This document shows, in pieces, positions 42,245 through 50,838 of a DNA stretch of 64,000 nt. Source of the stretch: Dyella silvatica (GTDB lineage Bacteria > Pseudomonadota > Gammaproteobacteria > Xanthomonadales > Rhodanobacteraceae); contig NZ_JAPDPE010000010.1 in the NCBI RefSeq assembly GCF_026283955.1, positions 1-64,000 of the forward strand, read 5' to 3'. The translations under genes were made by a program, and so were the position numbers. How positions within the stretch are numbered: the first letter of the stretch is position 1; the number at the start of each line of letters is the position of its first letter. Under the pieces are notes generated by a model that was not told the DNA's origin, ran no database searches, and saw only the letters and a list, made by a program, of their open reading frames with translations.

Positions 42245-42929
42245 CGCGCAGGGTTTCGGCGCGGTCCACGGCTTCGGCCATATAGCCGACTCCTCTTACC
42301 GTCTGGATGCGTACCGCCGTGTCGCCCAGCCGTTTGCGCAGGCGCCCCACATACAGTTCGATGGCATTGGGGCCGCCGTGTTCGGCGAAACCGAATAGGC
42401 GATTGGTCAGTTCTTGCTTGTCGATCACCTGCCCGAGCTGGCCGATCAGCATCTCCAGCAAGCTGTATTCGCGCCGTGGCAGATCTATCGGCTGACCGTG
42501 CAGGGTGAGTCGCCGCGCGGCATGATCGAGGCGCAAGCCACCGATATGGATCACGCTAACCCCATGCGCTTGACTCCGCCGAAGCAAGGCGCGGCAGCGG
42601 GCTTCAAGCTCGCGAAAGTCGAAAGGCTTGCCCAGATAGTCGTCAGCACCGACATCCAAAGCGCTGACCCTATCCTCGATCTCGGCGCGGGCGGTAAGCA
42701 TCAGTGCCGGGGTATGGTCACCGCGGTCGCGCATGTGCCGAAGAATGCCGATGCCGTCCAGTCGAGGCAAACCGATATCGAGTACCACCAGATCGTAGCG
42801 TTCGTACTCGAGCAGTCCGCTTGCGCGCATTCCATCTGCTTGCCAGTCCACGGTGTGACCGCCGCGTCGCAATCGCCGGGCGATGGTATGGGCAAGCTCG
42901 GCGTGGTCTTCAACCAGCAAAATTCGCAT
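42237..42929 (-). CDS. tctD: TctD-like OmpR-family response regulator
   Basis: The 230-residue protein has an intact receiver (MRILLVEDHA with E7/D8, phosphoacceptor D51 in LVVLDIGLP, the conserved Thr in LMLTARAE, Lys in YLGKPFD) and a C-terminal OmpR winged helix (LPRREYSLLEMLIGQLGQVI, ELYVGRLRKRLGDTAVRIQT followed by VRGVGYMAE). It is the first gene of the reverse operon with the kinase and the decayed binding protein. It is divergent from the porin and transporter, which are its likely targets. Confidence 0.88.
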   Translation of the reverse strand: MRILLVEDHAELAHTIARRLRRGGHTVDWQADGMRASGLLEYERYDLVVLDIGLPRLDGIGILRHMRDRGDHTPALMLTARAEIEDRVSALDVGADDYLGKPFDFRELEARCRALLRRSQAHGVSVIHIGGLRLDHAARRLTLHGQPIDLPRREYSLLEMLIGQLGQVIDKQELTNRLFGFAEHGGPNAIELYVGRLRKRLGDTAVRIQTVRGVGYMAEAVDRAETLRDG

Positions 42930-43012
42930 CGTTTCTCCGTCAAGGCGTGAAACATCATAGGCCTTAACGGCTGCGCGGCCAGGATGCGGCGCAACATCGA
43001 ATGACAGGTATT

Positions 43013-43067
43013 TGACAGCTAGATTTACCTAGCCTGCCTTCCATGTTGATCGCTTGATATGAGCGAT
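43013..43067. promoter_or_regulatory. Divergent control region with two inverted repeats
   Basis: Between the response regulator and the porin lie a -35-like TTGACA (43013-43018), an inverted repeat GCTAG-n6-CTAGC (43018-43033) and a second one ATCGCT-n7-AGCGAT (43049-43067). No good -10 box fits the TTGACA at 17 bases. The repeats are candidate binding sites for the TctD-like regulator; this is inference. Confidence 0.35.
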
Positions 43068-43085
43068 ACGCAAGGAGATTGGCAG

Positions 43086-44288
43086 ATGCGCAATGGACGG
43101 ATCGCAGCGATAGCCCTGGGGCTAAGCATCGTATGGCAGTCCCTATCGGCTGAATCGGTGACGCCGTCGTGGCTGCTGCCGCCGATCAAGGAGGCGAACG
43201 GTCGCATCACCGCGCAGCTTGGCGGTCGTCTGCATCTGGATTTCGTGAGGTTCGACAATGATAACCGTGGCGCAGGTAATGCCGGTGGCATTCAGGTGCG
43301 GCGCGGGTGGGTCAATCTAGTCGGCAAGATCTACGATTTCGATTATCGCGTTTCGGTGGATCTGGCCGACAACCAGGTGTCTTACAAAAGTTTTTATCTG
43401 CGTCGGCGGATCGGTCCAGGCAGGTTGATTCTCGGCCAGTTCAAACCTTTTTTCTCGTTGGACGACACCATCAGCTCCGACAACATCATGCTGCTGGAGC
43501 GTGCTTTCGTCGCCACTACGGTGGCCCCTTTGTTCCGTCTTGGAGCAGCCTATCAGGGGCGGTTTCACCAACTCACCTATGGCTTGACCGCCTACAGTCT
43601 CAACGATATCGACGGCGTGCGTTCCAATGGCTCGGGTCAGGCGGCACGCTTCACCTGGTCGCCGCCCAGCGCCGAAAATCGGTTGTTGCACCTGGGCTTG
43701 TCGCTGGCCAAGGAACGCTACTCACGCAGCAATGCCACAGAACAAGGACGGGCCGCCAGCCTCACCGTGCGTCCCGTAGGCGCCAAGGGCGACGATAGCC
43801 GGCTCAACCTGCTCTTGTTCCGCAACGGCGCACCGACGGATGTAATCAAGAGCGCGTTGGAGCTGGGCACAGTCTATGGCCCTTGGTCGTTGCAGGGCGA
43901 ATATGCGAATGCCCGTTATGACGATGGCATTCAGCGCGCCGTCGTGACGACGTACTACACGCAACTGAGTTATGCCCTCACCGGCGAGTCGCGCCCATAC
44001 AACCGCAATGTCGGACGCTTCGACGGCATTGGACCGCGCAACAAACGATCGGGTGCATGGGATCTCGTATGGCGCTACGACCATATCGATGGCCGTCAGC
44101 GCACGCTGGGCGACCTTCCACTCAGCCACCGCGCGGTGGATGCCTACACGTTAGGCCTCACCTGGACGTACAGCGCCAATCTGCGCCTGATGCTTAATTT
44201 TATTCATAGCCGCAGTCGCGATCGGCTGACTCACTCCACGCTCGACAACACCAACGCTCTGGCGACCCGAGTGCAACTCATTTTCTGA
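43086..44288 (+). CDS. OprO/OprP-family porin
   Basis: The product is 400 residues from ATG 43086 (AAGGAG ten bases upstream; the frame is open to 43059). The signal peptide MRNGRIAAIALGLSIVWQSL is followed by a beta-barrel sequence with the family hallmarks GRLHLDFVRFD, IQVRRGWVNLVGKIYDFDYR and LILGQFKPFFSLDDTISSDN, ending in an outer-membrane C-terminal phenylalanine (RVQLIF). The family is named for phosphate and polyphosphate porins but serves other anions too. It is divergent from the two-component system and precedes a citrate transporter, so a role in citrate or other organic-anion entry is likely. Confidence 0.85.
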   Translation: MRNGRIAAIALGLSIVWQSLSAESVTPSWLLPPIKEANGRITAQLGGRLHLDFVRFDNDNRGAGNAGGIQVRRGWVNLVGKIYDFDYRVSVDLADNQVSYKSFYLRRRIGPGRLILGQFKPFFSLDDTISSDNIMLLERAFVATTVAPLFRLGAAYQGRFHQLTYGLTAYSLNDIDGVRSNGSGQAARFTWSPPSAENRLLHLGLSLAKERYSRSNATEQGRAASLTVRPVGAKGDDSRLNLLLFRNGAPTDVIKSALELGTVYGPWSLQGEYANARYDDGIQRAVVTTYYTQLSYALTGESRPYNRNVGRFDGIGPRNKRSGAWDLVWRYDHIDGRQRTLGDLPLSHRAVDAYTLGLTWTYSANLRLMLNFIHSRSRDRLTHSTLDNTNALATRVQLIF

Positions 44289-44329
44289 TCGCATCGCCAT
44301 CGTGCGGCGTTGTGCCGCGACGATGCGAT
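44288..44329 (+). terminator. Nested intercistronic hairpin
   Basis: ATCGCATCG (44288-44296) pairs with CGATGCGAT (44321-44329) and encloses a second arm GCGGC/GCCGC (44304-44318). It starts at the last base of the porin stop and has no T-tract. It probably limits read-through into the transporter or protects the porin mRNA. Confidence 0.5.
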
Positions 44330-44357
44330 TCGACCTTGCCTGATAGGGAGCAATATT

Positions 44358-45674
44358 TTGCTGACACTACTTGGATTTGGCATGGTGATCACGTTCATGA
44401 CGTTGATCATGCTCAAGCGATTATCGCCAGTGGTCGCGCTTATCGCTATTCCCATCATCTTTGCGCTGTTCGGCGGCTTCGGCAGTGACATCGGCGAGAT
44501 GATGCTGAAAGGCATCAAGAAGATCGCGCCCACCGGCGTCATGCTGATGTTCGCGATCCTCTATTTTGGCGTGATGATCGATGCCGGCCTGTTCGATCCG
44601 CTGGTCAACCGCGTGCAGCGCATGGTCAAAGGTGACCCGCTAAAAATATTGGTGGGCACGGCGGTGCTGGCCATGACGGCGGGGCTGGATGGCGAGGGCA
44701 CAACTACCTACATGATTTCGGTATCGGCGATGCTGTCACTGTGCCGACGCTTTCAAATCAGCACCATAAAAATGGCCGGGGTGATCATTCTAGCCAGCGG
44801 GGTAATGAATATATCGCCCTGGGCCGGGCCCATGGCACGCGCGGCTACCGCACTGAACGTGGACACGGCCGAGGTTTTCATGCCGATGATTCCAGCCATG
44901 CTGGCAGGCATGCTGGGCGTGGTCATGGTCGCCTGGGTGTTGGGCATGGGCGAGCGTCGCCGGCTCGGTTACCGCCGCGATCAGCCACTCATCCCCAGCC
45001 CAGACGAGGACGATGCCGACCCGGTCTTGCCGAAGGTCGAGGTTGCCGACGATTTGCGCCGCCCCCGGCTCATGCTGGTCAACCTGTTGCTTACCATTGG
45101 GCTGCTCACCGCCCTGGTGGTGAACATGTTGCCACTGCCGGTGTTGTTCATGATCGCCTTTGCGCTGGCGATCACGATCAACTACCCGAACATGTTGCTA
45201 CAGCGACAGCGCATTGCCCATTACGCGGGCAATGCCTTATCCGTGGTCGTGGTGGTATTCGCGGCCGGCATTTTCACTGGCATTTTGTCGGGCACCGGCA
45301 TGGTCAAGGCCATGGCTGGCAGCCTGCTGGCGATCATCCCCGATTCCATGGGGCCGCACTTGGCGGTCATCACCTCCATCATCAGTATTCCGTTGACCTT
45401 CTTCGTCTCTAACGATGCGTTCTACTTCGGCATTCTGCCGGTGCTGTCTCACACCGCCGCCCAATACGGCATTACGCCGCTGGAAATGGCGCGCGCCTCG
45501 TTGGTGGGCCAGCCGGTGCATCTACTCAGCCCACTGGTGCCGTCCACCTATCTACTCGTGGGCATGGCTGGCATCGATTTCGGCGATTTCCAGCGTTTCG
45601 CACTGAAGTGGGCCTTGTTGATGTGCCTGGCACTGCTAAGCGCCTCGCTGTTGCTCGGCATTGTTCCTCTGTGA
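44358..45674 (+). CDS. CitMHS-family citrate-cation symporter
   Basis: The protein (438 residues from TTG 44358, with AGGGAG seven bases upstream) consists of about 11-12 hydrophobic helices. It carries family signatures such as FGVMIDAGLFDPLVNRVQRM, TAGLDGEGTTTYMISVSAML and STYLLVGMAGIDFGDFQRFA. A charged cytoplasmic loop lies near residue 210 (PSPDEDDADP). CitMHS proteins take up citrate complexed with a divalent metal, coupled to protons. An earlier start in the same frame (44310) would place a hydrophilic piece before the first helix and has no ribosome-binding site. It lies downstream of the porin and probably responds to the adjacent TctDE-like system. Confidence 0.9.
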   Translation: MLTLLGFGMVITFMTLIMLKRLSPVVALIAIPIIFALFGGFGSDIGEMMLKGIKKIAPTGVMLMFAILYFGVMIDAGLFDPLVNRVQRMVKGDPLKILVGTAVLAMTAGLDGEGTTTYMISVSAMLSLCRRFQISTIKMAGVIILASGVMNISPWAGPMARAATALNVDTAEVFMPMIPAMLAGMLGVVMVAWVLGMGERRRLGYRRDQPLIPSPDEDDADPVLPKVEVADDLRRPRLMLVNLLLTIGLLTALVVNMLPLPVLFMIAFALAITINYPNMLLQRQRIAHYAGNALSVVVVVFAAGIFTGILSGTGMVKAMAGSLLAIIPDSMGPHLAVITSIISIPLTFFVSNDAFYFGILPVLSHTAAQYGITPLEMARASLVGQPVHLLSPLVPSTYLLVGMAGIDFGDFQRFALKWALLMCLALLSASLLLGIVPL

Positions 45675-45708
45675 CTGGCGTGCGCGCCAACCAATCTTGG
45701 AGATATCT

Positions 45709-46449
45709 ATGAGTTTGCGTATTGCTTACGTCACCAGCGGCATGGGCAGTCTGGGTACCGCCATCTGCCAACAATTGGCCCGCAGCGGCCACACCGTGGT
45801 GGCTGGCTGCGGCCCCGCTTCGCCACGACGGCTGGAATGGCTGCGTGATCAGCGAGCGGGCGGCTTTGACTTCATCGCCTCCGAAGGCAACGCGCGCGAT
45901 TGGACATCCACCGTTGCAGCCTTTGACAAGGTGCGCAGTGAAGTAGGGCCGATCGACGTGCTGATCAATAATGCCGGCAGCGCTCGCGATGTGTTGTTTC
46001 GACAAATGACCCCGGACGACTGGTCCGCGGTGATCTCCAGCAATATCAATTCGCTGTTCAACGTCACCAAGCAGGTTGCCGAGGGCATGGTCAAGCGCCG
46101 CTGGGGACGCATCATCAACATTGCTTCGGTGAGTGCGCAAAAAGGACAGATAGGCCAGATCAACTACGCCACCGCCAAGGGCGCGGTACAAGGATTTACC
46201 CGCGCGCTGGCCGCCGAGATCGCCGCGCACGGCGTCACCGTCAACACGGTGTCGCCGGGATATATCACCGGTACCGCGCTTAGCTCGTTTCCACCCGACA
46301 TGCTTGATCGGCTCGCTGCCAATGTGCCGATGCGGCGACTGGGATCGCCTGACGAAGTGGCGGCGGTTTGCGCATGGCTGGCTTCCGACGACGCCGCGTT
46401 CGTCACCGGCGCGGACTATGCCGTGAATGGCGGTGCCTACATGGGTTGA
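45709..46449 (+). CDS. phaB: Short-chain reductase, acetoacetyl-CoA/3-oxoacyl reductase type (PhaB-like)
   Basis: The 246-residue SDR has a cofactor loop TSGMGSLGTAI, NNAG near residue 88, the catalytic Ser in NIASVSAQKGQ, YATAKG as YxxxK and a C-terminal PDEVAAVCAWLASDDAAFVT followed by GADYAVNGG. Size and sequence are closest to PhaB/FabG enzymes that reduce acetoacetyl-CoA or 3-oxoacyl substrates with NADPH. TTGGAGATA precedes the ATG 34 bases after the transporter. No phaC or phaA gene is in the window, so the physiological substrate is uncertain. Confidence 0.8.
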   Translation: MSLRIAYVTSGMGSLGTAICQQLARSGHTVVAGCGPASPRRLEWLRDQRAGGFDFIASEGNARDWTSTVAAFDKVRSEVGPIDVLINNAGSARDVLFRQMTPDDWSAVISSNINSLFNVTKQVAEGMVKRRWGRIINIASVSAQKGQIGQINYATAKGAVQGFTRALAAEIAAHGVTVNTVSPGYITGTALSSFPPDMLDRLAANVPMRRLGSPDEVAAVCAWLASDDAAFVTGADYAVNGGAYMG

Positions 46450-46472
46450 TCAGGCCGACCAGCCCAACGGGC

Positions 46473-46919
46473 TTATTTGAACTGGCCGCGGCGAAACACG
46501 CTTTCGCCGTCCAGCAGAACGCGCAGCTCGAAATGCAGCGGAAAAACCGCCGCAACGGCTTGACCGAGTGCGTCGGCAAGCTCGTCGTAATCCGCGGCGG
46601 CATCGGCGTAGCCCACAGCGGGCAGGCATAGGTAACGGCCCGACGTAACCAACGAGGCGTGGCTGATCTCGACCCCCTCGTCGGTCGATACGCCGACGAA
46701 ACCACTCAGCTCCAAACCGCTTGAGGTAGTGAACGCCGCGGCGACGGATAACGAAAAAGCTCCCTGCGGAACCACCGTCGTATCGAGTGGGCGAACCCAT
46801 GTTTCATCCTGCCCCTCAACCTCTTCTTCGTCATCGGCAAACGCCCAGACGTGAAAGGTATCCAGATCGTCGGCCGTGAGTTCGTCAATGGGTTTGCGCG
46901 TGAGCAGGGTGGGCAACAT
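46473..46919 (-). CDS. Hypothetical acidic protein
   Basis: The 148-residue protein starts MLPTLLTRKPIDELTADDLD followed by TFHVWAF and is strongly acidic near residues 29-38 (DDEEEVEGQDE). A beta-rich central part (GAFSLSVAAAFTTSSGLELS) follows and the protein ends RRGQFK. There is no signal peptide or membrane helix. The family is not recognised by name; compact acidic proteins of this kind are often immunity-like or DUF proteins, but nothing here ties it to a toxin. ATG 46919 is preferred over 46964 because AAGG lies just upstream. Confidence 0.65.
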   Translation of the reverse strand: MLPTLLTRKPIDELTADDLDTFHVWAFADDEEEVEGQDETWVRPLDTTVVPQGAFSLSVAAAFTTSSGLELSGFVGVSTDEGVEISHASLVTSGRYLCLPAVGYADAAADYDELADALGQAVAAVFPLHFELRVLLDGESVFRRGQFK

Positions 46920-47158
46920 GCTTCGACCTTTGGTCTTGTAATGGAACGGGCAGCGGCGAAGCATCGCATGCCTGCGTGACGAAGCGAGGATATTTTCTGA
47001 TCACGGCCAAGCCACGGCCTGACCGCGAGGCACGCTTGACCGGATGAGCGTGAGAGCTACTTCGTCAACAACACCGGAGTGCTTCGCCATCGCCCGCTTC
47101 ATACGCGCCGGATGAGCGCATCAGCCACCCATTGACCAGGACTTGACTCCGATAAACG

Positions 47159-48019
47159 CTACGAAGTGGATCGGCGCTCCGCCTGCGCATAGTCGTTCGG
47201 CGAGCGCCCCACCAGCTGGCGAAAGTCGCGGATGAAATGCGCCTGATCAAAATAGCCTAGCTCCAAGGCCAGGTCGGCCCAGAGCACCGGCTTGCCTGCC
47301 TGTAGTTGCGCAATCGCTTCATGCAGGCGATAGCGGTTGATGACCCATTTCGGACCGACACCGACATATTGTCGAAACAAGCGTTGCAGCGCGCGTTTGC
47401 TTAAGCCGCTGAGTGCTGTCAGTTGCTCCACCGACGTCAGGCTGCGATCGTTGGCAATATCGGCAACCAGCGCCGCGATGCCCGCCAGTTGCGTATCCGC
47501 CGAGGGCCGATGAGCGGACAGCAGCTGTTCTGCTACCGCCGTCATGCCATCCATGTCGGCACAGGCAAGCACCTCGCTTTCGAAGCTTGCCGCCGATGCG
47601 CCGAATACCTCGGTCACGCCCATCGAGCGATCCATCAACGTAGCTACCGGCGCACGCAGAAAAGGATAAAAGCCGCCGGCCCTGAATTTGACTCCGAAAA
47701 CCCGGCCCTGCCCTTCGAGCAGGCGCGTAAAGCGGCCGCTATGCACACCGTAGATACGTGTGCAGCCAGCCTCGATCACTAATTGCACATTGGGATGCGG
47801 CAACGTTTCCTGCTGTTGCGCCGGCAGGCCACGGAGATCCCAGCCGACTAGCCAGTAGTGCTCGATCCACTCCGCCAAAGCCACCGATGGCGCGCGCCGG
47901 ACGTGCTGAAACTCGCCATGATCCAGCCGCGTCTTCAAGACACCGCGCGGTGGGCCCGGGTCAGCGCCAGGCTGTCGCGTTTTTCCAATCATCGGCGCGG
48001 CACTTTCGCTGTAATCCAT
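47159..48019 (-). CDS. AraC-family transcription regulator
   Basis: The 286-residue protein has an N-terminal sensing domain of the type found in DUF6597 regulators (EWIEHYWLVGWDLRG, PHPNVQLVIEAG, VFGVKFRAGGFYPFL). A C-terminal AraC DNA-binding domain follows with two helix-turn-helices (SGLSKRALQRLFRQYVGVGP, LALELGYFDQAHFIRDFRQL). It is divergent from the DUF3224 gene, 45 bases apart, and is likely to regulate it; the ligand is unknown. Confidence 0.87.
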   Translation of the reverse strand: MDYSESAAPMIGKTRQPGADPGPPRGVLKTRLDHGEFQHVRRAPSVALAEWIEHYWLVGWDLRGLPAQQQETLPHPNVQLVIEAGCTRIYGVHSGRFTRLLEGQGRVFGVKFRAGGFYPFLRAPVATLMDRSMGVTEVFGASAASFESEVLACADMDGMTAVAEQLLSAHRPSADTQLAGIAALVADIANDRSLTSVEQLTALSGLSKRALQRLFRQYVGVGPKWVINRYRLHEAIAQLQAGKPVLWADLALELGYFDQAHFIRDFRQLVGRSPNDYAQAERRSTS

Positions 48020-48064
48020 GGCAAGGCGGCGCCCACCACGCCGTGCCCGAATGGTAAAGCAATC

Positions 48065-48556
48065 ATGCGCACCCGATCATCCTCGTCAGCAGGCATCATG
48101 GCGGCCCTAGGCCTCATGTTTGGCCTGCTTGTTTCAGCCCCATCGATGTCGAAGGAAGCCACCACCATGCACGCCAGCGGACCTTTTGAAGTGAAGTTGA
48201 CGCCACAACCGGCAATACCCGGCATCGAGCCGGCACGCGTCGATGCGCGCACCATCGACAAGCAGTTTCATGGCGAGCTGGAGGCGCACAGCCTCGGCGA
48301 AATGCTTTCGGCCGGCGGCGAAGTGCCCGGCTCGGCCGGCTATGTGGCGATCGAACGCGTCACCGGCACGTTGCACGGCCGCCATGGCAGCTTCCTGTTG
48401 CAGCACAGCGGTACGATGAATCGCGGCGAGCCGCAATTGGCCATCCATGTCATCCCTGATTCGGGTACCGAACAACTGACCGGGCTGACCGGCAGCATGG
48501 CGATCATCATAGAGCATGGACAACACTCATACACCTTCGACTACCAGTTGCCATAA
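48065..48556 (+). CDS. DUF3224 family protein, exported
   Basis: The 163-residue product has an N-terminal hydrophobic segment (IMAALGLMFGLLVSAPSMS) consistent with a signal peptide and a complete DUF3224 domain: GPFEVKLTPQ, DKQFHGELEAHSLGEMLSAG, GSAGYVAIERVTGTLHGRHG and SFLLQHSGTMNRGEPQLAIH. The family is a small beta-barrel related to allene oxide cyclase-like proteins and has no assigned function. Most members are cytosolic and shorter, so the leader is a variation. The neighbouring AraC-type regulator is divergent. Confidence 0.82.
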   Translation: MRTRSSSSAGIMAALGLMFGLLVSAPSMSKEATTMHASGPFEVKLTPQPAIPGIEPARVDARTIDKQFHGELEAHSLGEMLSAGGEVPGSAGYVAIERVTGTLHGRHGSFLLQHSGTMNRGEPQLAIHVIPDSGTEQLTGLTGSMAIIIEHGQHSYTFDYQLP

Positions 48557-48563
48557 CCTGCCC

Positions 48564-48887
48564 ATGCCCCAGACCGTCTTGCTCTGCTATTGCAGCTGCC
48601 CCGATACCGCCAGCGCCCAGCGGCTGGCGGAGACCCTGGTCGGCGAATCACTCGCCGCCTGTGTCAATCGCCTGCCCGGCGTGCTTTCTACCTATCGCTG
48701 GCAAGGTGCGGTAACCACGGATGACGAGGTGTTGCTGTTGATCAAGACCACCGCGGAGCGCTTCGAGGCATTGAAGACGCGCCTGCTGGAGCTGCATCCC
48801 TACGAACTGCCCGAACTGATCGCCGTGCCGGTGGATCGCGGCCATGCGACCTATCTGGACTGGGTGCGGACAAGCGTGAAAGATTGA
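48564..48887 (+). CDS. cutA: CutA1 divalent-cation tolerance protein
   Basis: The 107-residue protein matches CutA1: VLLCYCSCPDTASAQRLAET, LAACVNRLPGVLSTYRWQG, TDDEVLLLIKTTAERFEALK and LHPYELPELIAVPVDRGHAT followed by YLDWV. CutA1 is a PII-like trimer linked to copper and divalent-cation tolerance. It starts eight bases after the DUF3224 stop with no clear ribosome-binding site, suggesting coupled translation. Confidence 0.93.
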   Translation: MPQTVLLCYCSCPDTASAQRLAETLVGESLAACVNRLPGVLSTYRWQGAVTTDDEVLLLIKTTAERFEALKTRLLELHPYELPELIAVPVDRGHATYLDWVRTSVKD

Positions 48888-48929
48888 ATCCGCCAGCGCA
48901 AAACATAGGGCCACGACCTACACTGCCAA

Positions 48930-49337
48930 CTACTTCGTAATCATCAACTCAGCGCTAGGTTTGGCCACAAAAACCACCAGCATGCTTGCCGGCTCGCTGC
49001 TGCTGGCGTTACCGCTGACCCGGTGCTCGGTGCCCGCGGGCTCGAACCAGCTCTGGCCCACGCCATAAACCTTGACCGGGCCATCGGCCAGCTGGCTGCG
49101 GATATGCCCCGACAACACGTAAACAAACGCATCGGCGTCATGATGATGCGGCGGCGTCGATTGGCCAGGCGCATAAGTCACCGTGAGCGCGCTGAGTTGT
49201 TGCCCCGGCGCCTGGGTCAACCTGGCCTGCAACAGCGACTGCTCCTCCGCGCCGGCAGCGATAGCGGGGCTACTGCAGCCAAGCATCAGCCACAGCGTGG
49301 CAAATAGTCCTTTTGCAAAAATCGAGCCGTGATTCAT
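48930..49337 (-). CDS. Exported cupin-domain protein
   Basis: The 135-residue product has a signal peptide (FAKGLFATLWLMLGCSSPAIA, possibly a lipoprotein cysteine near residue 21) and one small cupin barrel. The barrel carries metal-type residues in PPHHHDADAFVYVLSGHIRS and a second motif WFEPAGTEHRVSGN. The start at 49337 has GGTGAGG upstream; the frame reaches 49493. Single cupins of this kind are periplasmic proteins of unknown substrate. It lies about 70 bases downstream of the tandem thioredoxin-like gene on the same strand. Confidence 0.78.
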   Translation of the reverse strand: MNHGSIFAKGLFATLWLMLGCSSPAIAAGAEEQSLLQARLTQAPGQQLSALTVTYAPGQSTPPHHHDADAFVYVLSGHIRSQLADGPVKVYGVGQSWFEPAGTEHRVSGNASSSEPASMLVVFVAKPSAELMITK

Positions 49338-49410
49338 AGCCTCACCTTGATGGTTGAACAGGGATACGGGAGCAAGTGAACGCGAATGGATGACCCACGC
49401 GGCCAGATAC

Positions 49411-50442
49411 TCAACGTGCCGACAAGGCCCGCAGCGTGCTGGAAAGCTGCGCGTCCACGCCTTCAGTGCGGCGTACGATCTTGCCGTCGGCATCGATCAC
49501 CAACAGCGTCGGCACATGCATCACCCGAAAGCGGCGAAACAAGCTGCCCGATTCATCGAGCGTCAACGGAATGCCGATGTGATGCTCGTCGCGATAGCTG
49601 CTCAAATCGTCCTTGCCCGCCCATAGACCCGAGGCGATACCAAGCCAACGCGTAGAGCCTTGGCGCGACAACTTCGCCACCTGCTCGCGTACCGCACGGC
49701 AACTCGCGGCGACCGCAGGACGGCTGCTCGCCAGATACGACTCGCACCAGGGCGACAGAAACACCAACACCGTAGGCCGCTTCACCGCGGCGTCTTGCGC
49801 CTGAAACGTCGCGCCATCGAGCGTCTGTGCGCTGAAAGCAGGCAGCCGATCTCCGATATCGACATGCGCAGCCTCCTCCTGCACGCCACTTTTCGATGCC
49901 GCCGCACCGGCCATCGGCATCGGCGCTGCCGTGCGTGCGGCGAGCAAGGCCGCATCGAGCTTGGCATCCGCCATATGGCCCACATACTGAATGCGCCCAT
50001 CGCGACCGATCACGATGTGCTGCGGTGTCACCCGCAAATTGAACGCCTCGCCCAAGCTGCCATCGTCAAACACGATCGGCATCTGCAAACCCATTTTCTG
50101 ACGATACTTGCGCACCTCCTCCACCGTATCGTCAAAACCGACGTCGATAGCGATCACCGCCAGATCCGCTCCGGCCTGCTCATAGGTATGTTCCAGGTGC
50201 GGCATCTGCTCACGACAAGGCACGCACCAGGTCGCCCAGAACTTCAAATAAACCGCTTGCTTGCCATACAGACTGGCCAGATCGATGGTCTTCCCATCAA
50301 TCGTCTTCAACACCAACCGCGGCGCCAGCGACCCCACCAGCCCATGCCCCGCAGCCTCAGCCCGCTGCTGCCCGGTATCCGCCCGCAACGGCAGCACGCT
50401 CAACGAAAACAACAAACAAAAAAGCCCCAGCAAGATGCGCAT
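49411..50442 (-). CDS. Exported tandem TlpA/thioredoxin-like protein with one degenerate active site
   Basis: The 343-residue protein starts with a signal peptide (MRILLGLFCLLFSLSVLPLR). The first thioredoxin-like domain (about 35-165) has an intact FWATWCVPCREQMPHLE. The second (about 205-343) has LSPWCESYLASSRP, in which only one cysteine of the CxxC remains, so it cannot form the usual disulfide. It may be a periplasmic reductase or chaperone with a regulatory second domain. The window also holds DsbD and another TlpA protein at 54-57 kb, which could supply reducing equivalents. Confidence 0.78.
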   Translation of the reverse strand: MRILLGLFCLLFSLSVLPLRADTGQQRAEAAGHGLVGSLAPRLVLKTIDGKTIDLASLYGKQAVYLKFWATWCVPCREQMPHLEHTYEQAGADLAVIAIDVGFDDTVEEVRKYRQKMGLQMPIVFDDGSLGEAFNLRVTPQHIVIGRDGRIQYVGHMADAKLDAALLAARTAAPMPMAGAAASKSGVQEEAAHVDIGDRLPAFSAQTLDGATFQAQDAAVKRPTVLVFLSPWCESYLASSRPAVAASCRAVREQVAKLSRQGSTRWLGIASGLWAGKDDLSSYRDEHHIGIPLTLDESGSLFRRFRVMHVPTLLVIDADGKIVRRTEGVDAQLSSTLRALSAR

Positions 50443-50615
50443 AGTCGATGATCGGGTAGTTACGATGCCGCCATACTGGCGACATCGCCCCGCGCCGATA
50501 AGAACCACTTTGCGCAAATCTAAGGGAGCCACCTTGAGGAGCGTTTTTTTGAGCGCTTCGGCATGGAGCCGACACCCTGGCGCTACTCCTGACTATCGAA
50601 AAGCCCCCTTCCTAA

Positions 50616-50639
50616 CCTCCCCCTACACGTAGGGGGAGG
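50616..50639. repeat. Second copy of the 10-bp GC hairpin
   Basis: CCTCCCCCTA-CACG-TAGGGGGAGG is identical to the hairpin at 3428-3451. As there, it lies shortly before the larger dispersed element, so the hairpin and the element behave as one module. Confidence 0.75.
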
Positions 50640-50691
50640 GGCAAAAGCCTGAGCGCCGACGATCAACGCGAACACCACACACGACCGATAC

Positions 50692-50825
50692 GGTTGCCGT
50701 TGCCGTTGCCCTTGCCTTTGCCTTTGCCCTTGCCTTTGCCCTTGCCTTTGCCTTTGCCTTTGCCTTTGCCTTTGCCTTTGCCTTTGCCTTTGCCTTTGCC
50801 TTTGCCTTTGATGTTGCCGTTGCTC
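50692..50825. repeat. Hexanucleotide tandem repeat (TTTGCC)n
   Basis: About twenty consecutive six-base units, mostly TTTGCC with CTTGCC and GTTGCC variants at the ends, lie between the GC hairpin and the structured element. The reverse strand would read as an Ala-Lys repeat, but that frame has no support as a gene. Copy 1 at about 3518-3545 holds only a few degenerate units, so the array has expanded in this copy or shrunk in the other. Confidence 0.9.
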
Positions 50826-50838
50826 TTGACGTCAGGGG

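Noticed and set aside
50692-50825. CRISPR-like array
   Set aside because: The six-base units are contiguous without spacers and no cas gene is present, so it is a simple tandem repeat.
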